This document shows positions 1 to 6,131 of a DNA stretch of 8,998 nt, piece by piece. Made by a program: the position numbers and the translations under genes. The stretch is from Melioribacteraceae bacterium (GTDB taxonomy: Bacteria > Bacteroidota > Ignavibacteria > Ignavibacteriales > Melioribacteraceae). Position 1 is the stretch's first letter. Each line of letters starts with the position of its first letter. The notes under the pieces are model-generated. The model searched no databases. It was not told the origin of the DNA and saw only the letters and a list, made by a program, of their open reading frames with translations. The stretch is taken from assembly GCA_015494845.1 (NCBI GenBank), contig WGAL01000045.1:1-8998 (forward strand), read 5' to 3'.

Positions 1-771
1 CTAAATACTACCGGATTGTTAAATCCTGAAGACGTAATGACAATTATTCGTCTCACTATTTCCGGTTCGCAAACTATTGACAGCAAAGAATACGACGATA
101 TTATTCTTTACACGAAAAAAGACGTAATTCGCGCCAAAACGCCTTCCCAGAAAAAATATATTCAAAGCGTAAGAGAAAACGATATTGTGTTTGCTGTCGG
201 GCCGGCGGGAACCGGCAAAACTTACCTTGCCGTAGCATTCGGAATTGCCGAACTAAAAAAAGGTTTGAGAAGCAGAATTGTTTTGGTTCGTCCAGCCGTT
301 GAAGCAGGCGAAAATTTGGGTTTTCTTCCTGGCGATTTGAAAGAGAAAATCGACCCGTATTTACGTCCGCTTTACGATGCTTTGCAAGATATGCTTCCTT
401 CCGAACAACTTAAAAATTATTTGGAAAAGGGAATAATTGAAATTTCGCCCCTTGCGTATATGCGCGGAAGAACGTTAAATAATGCGTTCGTTATTTTGGA
501 CGAGGCGCAAAACACGACGGAAATTCAGATGAAAATGTTTCTTACGCGTCTCGGCACAAACTCAAAAGCTATTATTACCGGCGACATTACGCAAATCGAT
601 TTGCCGACAAACAAACAAAGCGGACTTATTCACGTAATGAAAATCTTGCAAGGCATCGATGGCGTTGGTTTTCTGAATTTCGCAAAAAAAGATGTCATCC
701 GCCACAAACTTGTCAGACAAATAATAGAAGCGTACGAAAAATTTGAAAACGGAAATTCAAAGAACACATAA
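1..771 (+). CDS. PhoH-family P-loop ATPase (5' end outside window)
   Basis: Partial gene: the frame is open to the left edge. The residues encoded before the TTG at 16 (LNTTG) continue sensibly into the protein, so 16 is not the true start. Numbering from that TTG, a Walker A motif GPAGTGKT lies at residues 62-69, the PhoH-type stretch [11 protein letters not shown] at 89-99, and a Walker B motif FVILDEAQN at 158-166. Together with the C-terminal [11 protein letters not shown] these are hallmarks of the PhoH (PhoL/YbeZ-like) family, cytoplasmic NTPases linked to RNA metabolism and stress; the exact substrate is unsettled in the family. Family members are usually somewhat over 300 residues, so roughly 50-80 residues are missing at the N-terminus. 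In many bacteria this gene sits beside ybeY; here the downstream neighbours are envelope genes instead. The next gene begins 10 bases after the stop, suggesting co-transcription. Family assignment is very sure; the physiological role is less so. Confidence 0.95.
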   Translation, partial: LNTTGLLNPEDVMTIIRLTISGSQTIDSKEYDDIILYTKKDVIRAKTPSQKKYIQSVRENDIVFAVGPAGTGKTYLAVAFGIAELKKGLRSRIVLVRPAVEAGENLGFLPGDLKEKIDPYLRPLYDALQDMLPSEQLKNYLEKGIIEISPLAYMRGRTLNNAFVILDEAQNTTEIQMKMFLTRLGTNSKAIITGDITQIDLPTNKQSGLIHVMKILQGIDGVGFLNFAKKDVIRHKLVRQIIEAYEKFENGNSKNT

Positions 772-781
772 CTGATTTGCT

Positions 782-1357
782 ATGAAAAAGAGTATTACGA
801 TTATATTTATTGCGTTTTTCTCGTTTACAAATACACAAATGTTTTCACAATCGATTTCCGATAATCCAAAATACAACGCGGTTAAGGAAATAGTAAAAAT
901 TCCTGACGGAATGACTTACGAAGAGTTTCAAAAAGTTCAGAGAACATTGAATTGGAAAAAAGTTTTTGCCGCGGCGCTTATTCCTGGCTATATTCATTTT
1001 TATGCCGGGCACACGGACGAAGCTTGGGGAATTTTTGCTTTCAGAATGGTAGGAGGCGCGTTAATAGGTTGGGCTTTATATGACCAATTGCGCTACACGA
1101 ACGGATTAACATTTGCGGAAGACGCATTATCTGACGAATTGAAAAACAGAAGTCAAAGAAACTTTCTTGTTTTTTCGGTTGGGTTAATTATGAATATGCT
1201 CGGTTACGGTTACGATTGGGCTCACGGCGATTGGATAATCGAGCAAGAGCGTAACGAAATTTATTTTAAGTACGGAATAAAAAAGGGAACGAAATTAGGA
1301 ATTAATTATAATTCTAAATTTCACGTTTTCGGATTGAATTATTCAATCAGGTTTTAG
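782..1357 (+). CDS. Unknown secreted or membrane protein with N-terminal signal peptide
   Basis: The 191-residue product is not recognised with certainty. Residues 1-22 look like a signal peptide (MKK, a hydrophobic core of I and F, then MFSQS as a likely cleavage area). A soluble linker follows, then the segment IPGYIHFYAGHTDEAWGIF at 67-85. Hydrophobic stretches lie near 85-100 and 127-143. The PGxxxFYxGxxxxAxxxF pattern resembles that of DUF5683-like and TM2-like small membrane proteins, a tentative comparison. The C-terminal third is rich in alternating aromatic and polar residues and ends in FGLNYSIRF with a terminal Phe, a pattern also common in outer-membrane beta-strand proteins. Either an inner-membrane protein or an outer-membrane-associated one is possible. 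The start ATG at 782 has no clear Shine-Dalgarno sequence. It sits 10 bases after the PhoH stop, and the next gene begins 11 bases after its own stop, so it is probably an operon member. Confidence 0.8.
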   Translation: MKKSITIIFIAFFSFTNTQMFSQSISDNPKYNAVKEIVKIPDGMTYEEFQKVQRTLNWKKVFAAALIPGYIHFYAGHTDEAWGIFAFRMVGGALIGWALYDQLRYTNGLTFAEDALSDELKNRSQRNFLVFSVGLIMNMLGYGYDWAHGDWIIEQERNEIYFKYGIKKGTKLGINYNSKFHVFGLNYSIRF

Positions 1358-1362
1358 AAGGA
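1356..1362 (+). promoter_or_regulatory. Ribosome binding site that selects the ATG at 1369
   Basis: The sequence AGAAGGA lies 6 bases upstream of the ATG at 1369. An in-frame TTG at 1363 would touch this site with no spacing, so the ATG is the better start. The site overlaps the 3' end of the preceding coding region, whose stop ends at 1357. Confidence 0.6.
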
Positions 1363-1368
1363 TTGCGG

Positions 1369-1881
1369 ATGAAAATTAAAACTGTTCTTTTGGTAATATT
1401 TACTTTTGCTATCGTTGCCGCGTGTTCGCAAAACAACGAAAAAAATACTCAAAAAATCGAACGCGTTTCAAAGGAAGAAAAAAACGAACCGGCGCGTGAA
1501 AAATTCAATCCGAAACGCGACCCGTTCGAAGATTTGAAACTTGCCGTAGAGAAAGCGAAAAAGGAAAACAAAAGAATAATTCTCGATGTTGGCGGCGAGT
1601 GGTGTATTTGGTGTCATCGAATAGATAATTTTTTGCATTCCGACAAAGAAATCGAAGATTTTTTACAACGCCATTACATTGTGGTTAAAGTAAATTACAG
1701 CAAAGAGAATAAAAACGAAAAATTTCTTTCGCGTTACCCCAAAATAAACGGCTATCCGCATTTCTTCGTTCTTGATTCGGACGGAACTTTTCTTCATTCG
1801 CAAGATACCGGATTGCTCGAAGAGGGAAAATCTTATTCCAGACGGAAAGTATTGGATTTCCTCAAAAAATGGGCGAAGTGA
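1369..1881 (+). CDS. Thioredoxin-fold lipoprotein (Thioredoxin_7-like)
   Basis: The 170-residue product starts with a lipoprotein signal: a hydrophobic core, then the lipobox V16-A17-A18-C19, so Cys19 should be lipidated and the protein anchored to a membrane facing the periplasm. Ser at +2 gives no inner-membrane retention signal by the E. coli rule. A charged, flexible linker (about 20-50) precedes a thioredoxin fold. The redox motif W78-C79-I-W-C82-H has both cysteines, and GYP at 128-130 carries the expected cis-proline. The run VGGEWCIWCHRID is close to the Thioredoxin_7/DUF255-type arrangement, often seen in bacterial envelope redox proteins. A role in thiol-disulfide exchange of envelope proteins is inferred; reductase and isomerase activities cannot be told apart. 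The start was placed at ATG 1369 because of the AGAAGGA site. The 3' end overlaps the next gene by 13 bases, indicating translational coupling with an MFS exporter. Confidence 0.88.
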   Translation: MKIKTVLLVIFTFAIVAACSQNNEKNTQKIERVSKEEKNEPAREKFNPKRDPFEDLKLAVEKAKKENKRIILDVGGEWCIWCHRIDNFLHSDKEIEDFLQRHYIVVKVNYSKENKNEKFLSRYPKINGYPHFFVLDSDGTFLHSQDTGLLEEGKSYSRRKVLDFLKKWAK

Positions 1882-3050
1882 AAAAGAATAAAAATTCCGC
1901 GAAGTTTAATTCGCTCAACGTAATTTCAGTAGCGGTTGCCCATTTTGTGCACGACGTTTATTCGTCGTTTCTCTCGCCGCTTCTACCTCTTTTAATGGAT
2001 AAAATCGGTTTTTCGCTTTCGCTTGCTGGCGTACTGACTTTAATTCAACGCATTCCGTCATTGCTCAATCCTTTTGTCGGCTTGCTTGCCTCGCGGTTTC
2101 CGTTAAAATATTTTTTAATTGTAGCACCGAGCATTACGGCTTTGAGTATGAGTTTGCTCGGAACTGTTTCGAGTTACGCCGCTTTGGTTTTTCTTTTGTT
2201 TATTATGGGAATCGGCGCGTCGTTTTTTCACGTTCCAGGGCCGGTTATCGTAAAACATTTCGCAGGGAACCGCGTTGGTAAAGGAATGAGTTTTTTTATG
2301 TTTGGCGGCGAAGTCGCAAGAAGCGTCGGGCCGATTGTAATTCTTTCCGCGGTTTCATTCTGGGGCTTGGAAGGTTCGTGGAGAATTATGTTTTTGGGAT
2401 TTGCGACTTCCGCTTTGCTTTGGTATGTTTTGCGGAATGAAAGATTTTCCGAAACGTTTTCGAAAAAGAAGAAGGAAACTAAAGCGTCGGAAACGTTAAA
2501 AGACGTTTTGCCGTTGCTGTTGAAAATCGCCTACATCACGTTTTTCATTTCGCTCGTCAAAGGTTCGTTAAGCGCGTATTTGCCGACATTTATTACCGGC
2601 AAAGGCGAGAGCGTTTGGACGGGCGGAATTGCGCTTTCGGTTTTGCAAATTTCCGGAGCGGTAGGCTCGTTGTTTTCTGGAAGTTTTTCGGATAAAATCG
2701 GACGCGAAAAGTTGCTTGCAATAATTTTAATTACGTTGCCGGTTCTGCTTTTCGGCTTCGTTTCAACCGATGGAATTTTAGCGTTGATTTTATTGGTCGC
2801 GCTCGGTTTTGTAACGTTTTCTACAACGCCGGTAATGCTTGCAATTGCAAATGAAATTAAAAGCGAACGTCCCGCTTTTGTGAACGGACTTTACATTTCA
2901 ATTAATTTTTTCAGCGGCGGTCTTGCTGTTTTGCTCGCGGGATTTTTCGGCGATTACTTCGGTTTGGAATTAACCTATAAAATAATTGCCGTCGGCGTTC
3001 TTTTCGCTTTGCCGATGATTCCGAAACTTCGTAGAAAAAATAAAAAATAA
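1869..3050 (+). CDS. MFS transporter, fosmidomycin-resistance (Fsr)-like
   Basis: This is a 393-residue, highly hydrophobic protein of the usual 12-helix MFS length. The N-terminal block HFVHDVYSSFLSPLLPLL (25-42) is typical of fosmidomycin-resistance-like exporters, which carry a His-Phe-x-x-Asp motif in helix 1. Also visible are FFHVPGPVIVKH (119-130), FGGEVARSVGPI (145-156) and the MFS motif-A-like loop GSFSDKIGREKL (271-282), placed between helices 8 and 9. TTPVMLAIANE (319-329) is in the second half. A basic central loop (191-210) separates the two bundles, and the C-terminus is basic (KLRRKNKK), as expected for a cytoplasmic tail. Family members act as proton-driven drug or metabolite exporters in the inner membrane, but the substrate cannot be read from sequence and drug resistance should not be assumed. 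The ATG at 1869 lies inside the end of the thioredoxin gene and lacks a good Shine-Dalgarno site, consistent with coupled translation. Confidence 0.9.
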   Translation: MGEVKKNKNSAKFNSLNVISVAVAHFVHDVYSSFLSPLLPLLMDKIGFSLSLAGVLTLIQRIPSLLNPFVGLLASRFPLKYFLIVAPSITALSMSLLGTVSSYAALVFLLFIMGIGASFFHVPGPVIVKHFAGNRVGKGMSFFMFGGEVARSVGPIVILSAVSFWGLEGSWRIMFLGFATSALLWYVLRNERFSETFSKKKKETKASETLKDVLPLLLKIAYITFFISLVKGSLSAYLPTFITGKGESVWTGGIALSVLQISGAVGSLFSGSFSDKIGREKLLAIILITLPVLLFGFVSTDGILALILLVALGFVTFSTTPVMLAIANEIKSERPAFVNGLYISINFFSGGLAVLLAGFFGDYFGLELTYKIIAVGVLFALPMIPKLRRKNKK

Positions 3051-3054
3051 CACA

Positions 3055-3160
3055 CGTCTTTGCGAGTTCCGACTTGTCGGGACGTGGCAAACTACCGAAT
3101 ATTCAGCAAACGCTTGCTAAACCGACAGATTGCCGCGTCGCTTCGCTTCTCGCAATGACG
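3055..3160. repeat. Imperfect palindromic repeat element (REP/MITE-like)
   Basis: A non-coding 106-base element starts 4 bases after the MFS stop. Its ends are near-perfect inverted repeats: CGTCTTTGCGAG at 3055-3066 and the complement CGTCATTGCGAG at 3160-3149 (11 of 12 match). A second inverted block further in pairs GGCAA at 3086-3090 with TTGCC at 3130-3134, with flanking partial matches. Between the two blocks the left arm holds a small palindrome (TTCCGAC..GTCGGGA, 3067-3082) and the right arm holds AGCGAAGCGACGC on the complement. The centre is a hairpin AGCAA-ACGC-TTGCT at 3105-3118. The complement reading TCATTGCGAG..GCGAAGCGACG..GGCAATCT resembles a type of dispersed palindromic repeat I recall from many unrelated bacterial genomes. 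Its richer GC content stands out from its flanks. It probably folds into one long cruciform or RNA stem and may stabilise or terminate the upstream mRNA. Copy number cannot be judged from one window. Confidence 0.75.
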
Positions 3161-3249
3161 AATGCTATAACAAAAATTTGATTAAGAAAACTATTTTTCA
3201 TATTCGTAAATTACTTGCTTAAAATGAAACTTATTGGAGAAACCGAAAT

Positions 3250-3723
3250 ATGAAACGAATGTTGTTAATTTCTTTTCTGATTGTTCTTGCGGCGTGTTCA
3301 ACTAAACACAATGAATTTTTGGGAGGAATCGGAAAATTAAAATGGAATTCCGAAGCGAGCGATATCAAAAATTATATGGAAAACGAAAAACACGCCGAAT
3401 ATGTAAGTTATTCCTTTAACCGCACGGATAAAGCGCTTACGATGAAATTTTCCGGCTCGGATTTCAGCGGCGCGGAAGTTAAAACTTGGGAATTGATTTC
3501 AAACAAGGGGAAATTTACCGGATTTAAAATTATCTTTCCGCCGGAAACCGGATACGAAGCGATTAAGAAAACTTTACTCGCAAAACTCGGCGAACCGAAA
3601 AAAAGCGAAGAAGGTAAGACGGTTTGGGTAAATAAAATCGAAAAAGAACATTTAAGAGAAAAAGTTATTTTACGTAAATTCGAGGACGGCGTTATTCTTT
3701 CGGCGGAAGTAGAGGAAATCTAA
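3250..3723 (+). CDS. Lipoprotein of unknown function
   Basis: The 157-residue product has a short lipoprotein signal (MKRM then a hydrophobic stretch) with the lipobox L13-A14-A15-C16-S, so Cys16 is the expected lipidation site and the mature protein would face the periplasm. The mature part is hydrophilic and seems to be a single small alpha/beta domain. GIGKLKWNSEASDIKNYM near 26-43 and the later LLAKLGEPKKSEEGKTVWV resemble the layout of small lipoproteins that compare a predicted load with a threshold, but I cannot name a family. No catalytic motif is seen. The ATG at 3250 is supported by GGAGA at 3236-3240, 9 bases upstream. The next gene starts one base after this stop, so it is the first gene of a tight three-gene operon with an MFS transporter and another exported protein. 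This context suggests an accessory role for that transporter, which is inference only. Confidence 0.82.
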   Translation: MKRMLLISFLIVLAACSTKHNEFLGGIGKLKWNSEASDIKNYMENEKHAEYVSYSFNRTDKALTMKFSGSDFSGAEVKTWELISNKGKFTGFKIIFPPETGYEAIKKTLLAKLGEPKKSEEGKTVWVNKIEKEHLREKVILRKFEDGVILSAEVEEI

Positions 3724-3724
3724 A

Positions 3725-5197
3725 ATGCTTGAAATACAAAAAAAATTAACCAATACGTTTTACGTAATTCTTTCGCTTCCCGCAACCGCAATGGGTTTTG
3801 CGCTTTCGGTGCAAATCTCTGCGTTGAGTTGGATTTTAACAAGCAAATACGGACTAGAAATTCACGACGTCGGTTTGGTTTGGGCGGCTGGACCGATTGC
3901 CGGAATACTGGGACAAATTATTTTCGGCGTTATCAGCGACAAAGTTTGGTTTTGGGGCGGACGCCGTCGTCCGTTCATAATAATCGGCGGCGTTTTGGCG
4001 TCGCTCGCTTTGCTAGCCTTGCCGAATATCGACGTGATTTCTTCAACGCTCGGATTTAATGGAAATCTTGGCGTAGCGATTGCCGTCGCTTTAAGTCTCG
4101 ATTTGGCAATCAACGTCGGATTTAATCCAACGCGCTCGATTATTGCCGACGTTACGCCGGAAGGCGTCGAAAGAACGAAAGGCTACACTTGGATGCAAAC
4201 AATTTCTGGAACTTTTGGCGTGCTCGCGTATGTTATCGGCGCGGTTTGGGACAACTACGTTTTGATTTACACCGGCGCGGTTCTCGTATTTATTCTTTCC
4301 ATTTTCCCCGCATTTTTTATTGAAGAACCGCGAAAACTCGGCGGCGAAGAAGAACAAAAAGGTTCTGTAAAAACAAAAACCAACTGGTTGGAAATTTTTA
4401 ACGATATTCGTCCGCTTTGGGGATTTTTACTTTACGCCGTTTACGCAATTACAGCGCGGTTGATGAACGCTAAGCCAAACAAATATATGATTTACTTTAC
4501 CATTGTCATTACGCTTTATTTTATTCTTGAAGCTCTTCTTAAAAAAAGCGGGAACGCAAACAAGATTGAAAAAGGCAGAATAGAATTCCGAAAAGTTTTG
4601 GCTGCGCATTCTTTTACATGGATTGGCGTTCAAACAATGTTTGTTTATATGTTCGCTTACGTTCAATACAAAGTTTACGGTTACACCGACGGAAGCGCAA
4701 TTCCCGAAAATGTTAATATTGAAATGGGACATGTGGTTTCGATAAGTTTTCTTATTCTGAACGCGGTCGGCGCGATTTTGCCGGCTTTTGTTCTCGAACC
4801 GGTTGCGCGAAAAATCGGGCGCGTTAGAACTCACGCAATTTCAATTACGACGATGGCGTTTGGTTACGCGGGAATGTTGTTTTTCGGGTTCTCGCCGATT
4901 GTAATTTACATTTTAATGGCGGTTTTGGGAATCGGTTGGGCATCGACAATCAGTCTGCCGTTTGCGATAATGTCGCAAAAAGTGGAGCAATCGAAAATGG
5001 GACTTTACATGGGCTTGTTTAATTTGTCCGTTGTCCTGCCGCAACTTGTCGCAAGTTTCGGCGTGGGCGAGGCGGTAAGCGCCGCTCAAGATAAAAGTCT
5101 TATTTTCGTAATCGCGACTGTAACGCTCGCGGTTTCGGCGGTTCTTTGGTTCACGATAAAAGATAACGACGAAAAAGGTTTGCAAAATGAAAATTAA
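3725..5197 (+). CDS. MFS transporter, SLC45/sugar:cation symporter-like
   Basis: A 490-residue polytopic membrane protein. Near the N-terminus, SLPATAMGFALSVQISALS is followed by the loop GVISDKVWFWGGRRRPFI (68-85). That Asp-Lys plus GRRRPFI arrangement is characteristic of the SLC45/sucrose-symporter and related GPH-type sugar:cation symporters. LAINVGFNPTRSIIADVTPEGVERTKGYTWMQ follows in helices 4-5, again as in SLC45-type proteins, where proton-coupled sugar uptake is known. The second half carries the matching loop VARKIGRVRTH after about residue 358. A charged loop (about 200-222) and an extra pair of hydrophobic segments in the middle make it longer than the 393-residue MFS upstream. 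It should sit in the inner membrane; a sugar or disaccharide substrate is likely, but its identity is unknown. AGAGGA at 3711-3716 lies 8 bases before the ATG. The 3' end overlaps the next gene by 11 bases. Confidence 0.88.
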   Translation: MLEIQKKLTNTFYVILSLPATAMGFALSVQISALSWILTSKYGLEIHDVGLVWAAGPIAGILGQIIFGVISDKVWFWGGRRRPFIIIGGVLASLALLALPNIDVISSTLGFNGNLGVAIAVALSLDLAINVGFNPTRSIIADVTPEGVERTKGYTWMQTISGTFGVLAYVIGAVWDNYVLIYTGAVLVFILSIFPAFFIEEPRKLGGEEEQKGSVKTKTNWLEIFNDIRPLWGFLLYAVYAITARLMNAKPNKYMIYFTIVITLYFILEALLKKSGNANKIEKGRIEFRKVLAAHSFTWIGVQTMFVYMFAYVQYKVYGYTDGSAIPENVNIEMGHVVSISFLILNAVGAILPAFVLEPVARKIGRVRTHAISITTMAFGYAGMLFFGFSPIVIYILMAVLGIGWASTISLPFAIMSQKVEQSKMGLYMGLFNLSVVLPQLVASFGVGEAVSAAQDKSLIFVIATVTLAVSAVLWFTIKDNDEKGLQNEN

Positions 5198-5981
5198 AAT
5201 TTTTATTCTATTCTTTTTTGCGCTTCGCGTTTTTTCGCAAAGCGCGGATTTCAACGTTCGCTCGTTTGTGATTAAAGACGAACTCAAAAACTCCGACCCT
5301 GTGGAAGAAAATCTCGGGCGGTTCAACAATTTTGAAATTCATCTTAACAGCGGCGATAAAGTCGCAATCGATTTTAAGAGCGAAAATTTCACGCCGCTGA
5401 TTGTTTTTGTTTCGCCAAACGGGAAGAAGCAAGTTCATTATCCGCAAAACGGGAAAGCTACAAAATTCGTTGAAAATATTCACGAAAGCGGAAATTGGAA
5501 TTTGTTTATTGTCGGCGGGAAAAATGACGCCGGGAAATATGTTTGCAGAGTAAGTTTTGCCGATTCGAACGCGGTGAAAATCAAGCCGTTAAAAAATTTA
5601 TGCGAATTTCTGAAATACTTTTCCGCGCACGCGGAGGCAAGATTTGTTTTCATAAAAGATTTTGCGGACAGATTGAAAGCGCTTTACGAAAAGCCGGAAG
5701 CCAAAATTGCTTCCGTGAAATTCGACGAAGAGAATAATTTAATTTTAACGCTCAACGTTAAAAATACGGCGCAAGCGTTTGAAAATATTTCCGGCGCGTT
5801 GTATGAATGTTTTGAGGAATGGAATATCAAAGAGAGCGCGCGGAAAAATAAGGACGGCGGAAAAATCAAAACGATAACCGCAATTGAAAGCAACGTAAAA
5901 ACGCCGCGAATTATAAAAATTTCAACTTCTGCAACAAATGGAAGCAATACGATAAATTTGAAATTCGGCGTGTTGGAATAA
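5187..5981 (+). CDS. Secreted protein of unknown function, possible beta-sandwich N-domain
   Basis: The 264-residue product begins with a signal peptide (about 1-18, MKIKIFILFFFALRVFSQS, cleavage near SQS-A). Residues 45-125 look like a beta-rich domain: LNSGDKVAIDFKSE, LIVFVSPNGK and ESGNWNLFIVGGKNDAGKYVCRV follow the spacing of PPC-type (pre-peptidase C-terminal) beta-sandwich domains, but this is only a resemblance. Residues 137-235 form an alternating alpha/beta region (FLKYFSAHAEARFVFIKDFADRLKALY, then VKFDEENNLILTLNV, then a helix and a strand). This is reminiscent of the ferredoxin-like periplasmic domains of PilN/GspL-type assembly proteins, a weak and unproven likeness. No catalytic residues are evident. 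The ATG sits in an 11-base overlap with the MFS gene (ATGAAAATTAA), with AAAGG 8 bases upstream, so it is translationally coupled to that transporter. It ends before the convergent hairpins. Confidence 0.78.
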   Translation: MKIKIFILFFFALRVFSQSADFNVRSFVIKDELKNSDPVEENLGRFNNFEIHLNSGDKVAIDFKSENFTPLIVFVSPNGKKQVHYPQNGKATKFVENIHESGNWNLFIVGGKNDAGKYVCRVSFADSNAVKIKPLKNLCEFLKYFSAHAEARFVFIKDFADRLKALYEKPEAKIASVKFDEENNLILTLNVKNTAQAFENISGALYECFEEWNIKESARKNKDGGKIKTITAIESNVKTPRIIKISTSATNGSNTINLKFGVLE

Positions 5982-5992
5982 AATTATACAGA

Positions 5993-6022
5993 AACCTTAA
6001 AGGTACTTGTTCCTTTAAGGTT
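5993..6022 (+). other. 11-bp perfect hairpin in the convergent spacer
   Basis: AACCTTAAAGG (5993-6003) pairs perfectly with CCTTTAAGGTT (6012-6022) around an 8-base loop TACTTGTT (6004-6011). It starts 12 bases after the stop of the last + strand gene. It is not followed by a T-run on the + strand, so it is not a classic intrinsic terminator in that direction, although a weak stop or an mRNA 3'-end stabiliser is plausible. Its loop and its right arm have further complementary partners downstream, described as a separate finding. Confidence 0.6.
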
Positions 6023-6063
6023 ACATTAATTCAAGTATCAATAGTCTTAAAGGTGATTAATAA

Positions 6064-6100
6064 AAACGGCGACTTATCTCAGTGAAACAAGTCGCCGTTT
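6064..6100. terminator. Bidirectional intrinsic terminator between convergent operons
   Basis: AAACGGCGACTT (6064-6075) pairs over 12 bases with AAGTCGCCGTTT (6089-6100) around a 13-base loop. Read on the - strand, the stem is followed by TTATTAATC (with the last stem bases a run of five T), a good intrinsic terminator placed 31 bases after the stop of the DUF4340 gene at 6132. Read on the + strand it is followed by GTTTTA, a weaker T-tract, so it can also stop transcripts from the + strand operon. Its site between two convergent genes supports this role. Confidence 0.8.
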
Positions 6101-6105
6101 GTTTT

Positions 6106-6111
6106 AGGAGG
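6106..6111 (+). promoter_or_regulatory. Consensus Shine-Dalgarno sequence without a recognised gene
   Basis: A perfect AGGAGG lies 4 bases before an ATG at 6116, just after the terminator and on the + strand. The frame it would open runs only 26 codons to a stop at 6194-6196 and is antisense to the lysine-rich end of the DUF4340 gene. It is the strongest ribosome-site match in the window. It may be a chance match, or the remnant of a lost or displaced gene start. Confidence 0.3.
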
Positions 6112-6131
6112 CGCTATGAGACTAATTTTCT

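Noticed and set aside
16..18. TTG as the start of the PhoH-like gene
   Set aside because: The frame is open to the left edge and the upstream codons read as protein typical of the family, so the gene is truncated by the window.
1363..1365. TTG start two codons before ATG 1369
   Set aside because: It directly abuts the AGAAGGA site with no spacing, while ATG 1369 has a 6-base spacing and gives a normal lipoprotein signal.
1869..3050. Antibiotic resistance gene
   Set aside because: Fsr-like MFS proteins are widespread and mostly of unknown substrate; family resemblance alone does not support a resistance claim.
3055..3160. tRNA or structured RNA gene at the palindrome
   Set aside because: No cloverleaf, anticodon arm or TPsiC-like motif fits; the symmetry is that of one long inverted repeat.
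3178..3206. Possible promoter TTGATT, 17 bases, TATTCG before the lipoprotein gene
   Set aside because: A promoter is expected somewhere in 3161-3249, but the -10 match is poor and a Bacteroidota-type TTTG/TAnnTTTG pair with correct spacing was not found, so no site can be assigned.
4427..4834. 135-codon - strand reading frame inside the SLC45-like gene
   Set aside because: It is fully antisense to a clear membrane transporter; the product is rich in Asn, Arg and His with no domain, and there is no ribosome site. The same holds for the - strand frame at 4913-5329.
5187..5199. The same 13 bases (ATGAAAATTAAAA) open the genes at 1369 and 5187
   Set aside because: Both encode the common MKIK start of a signal peptide in AT-rich DNA; the similarity does not extend further, so it is not a duplicated leader.
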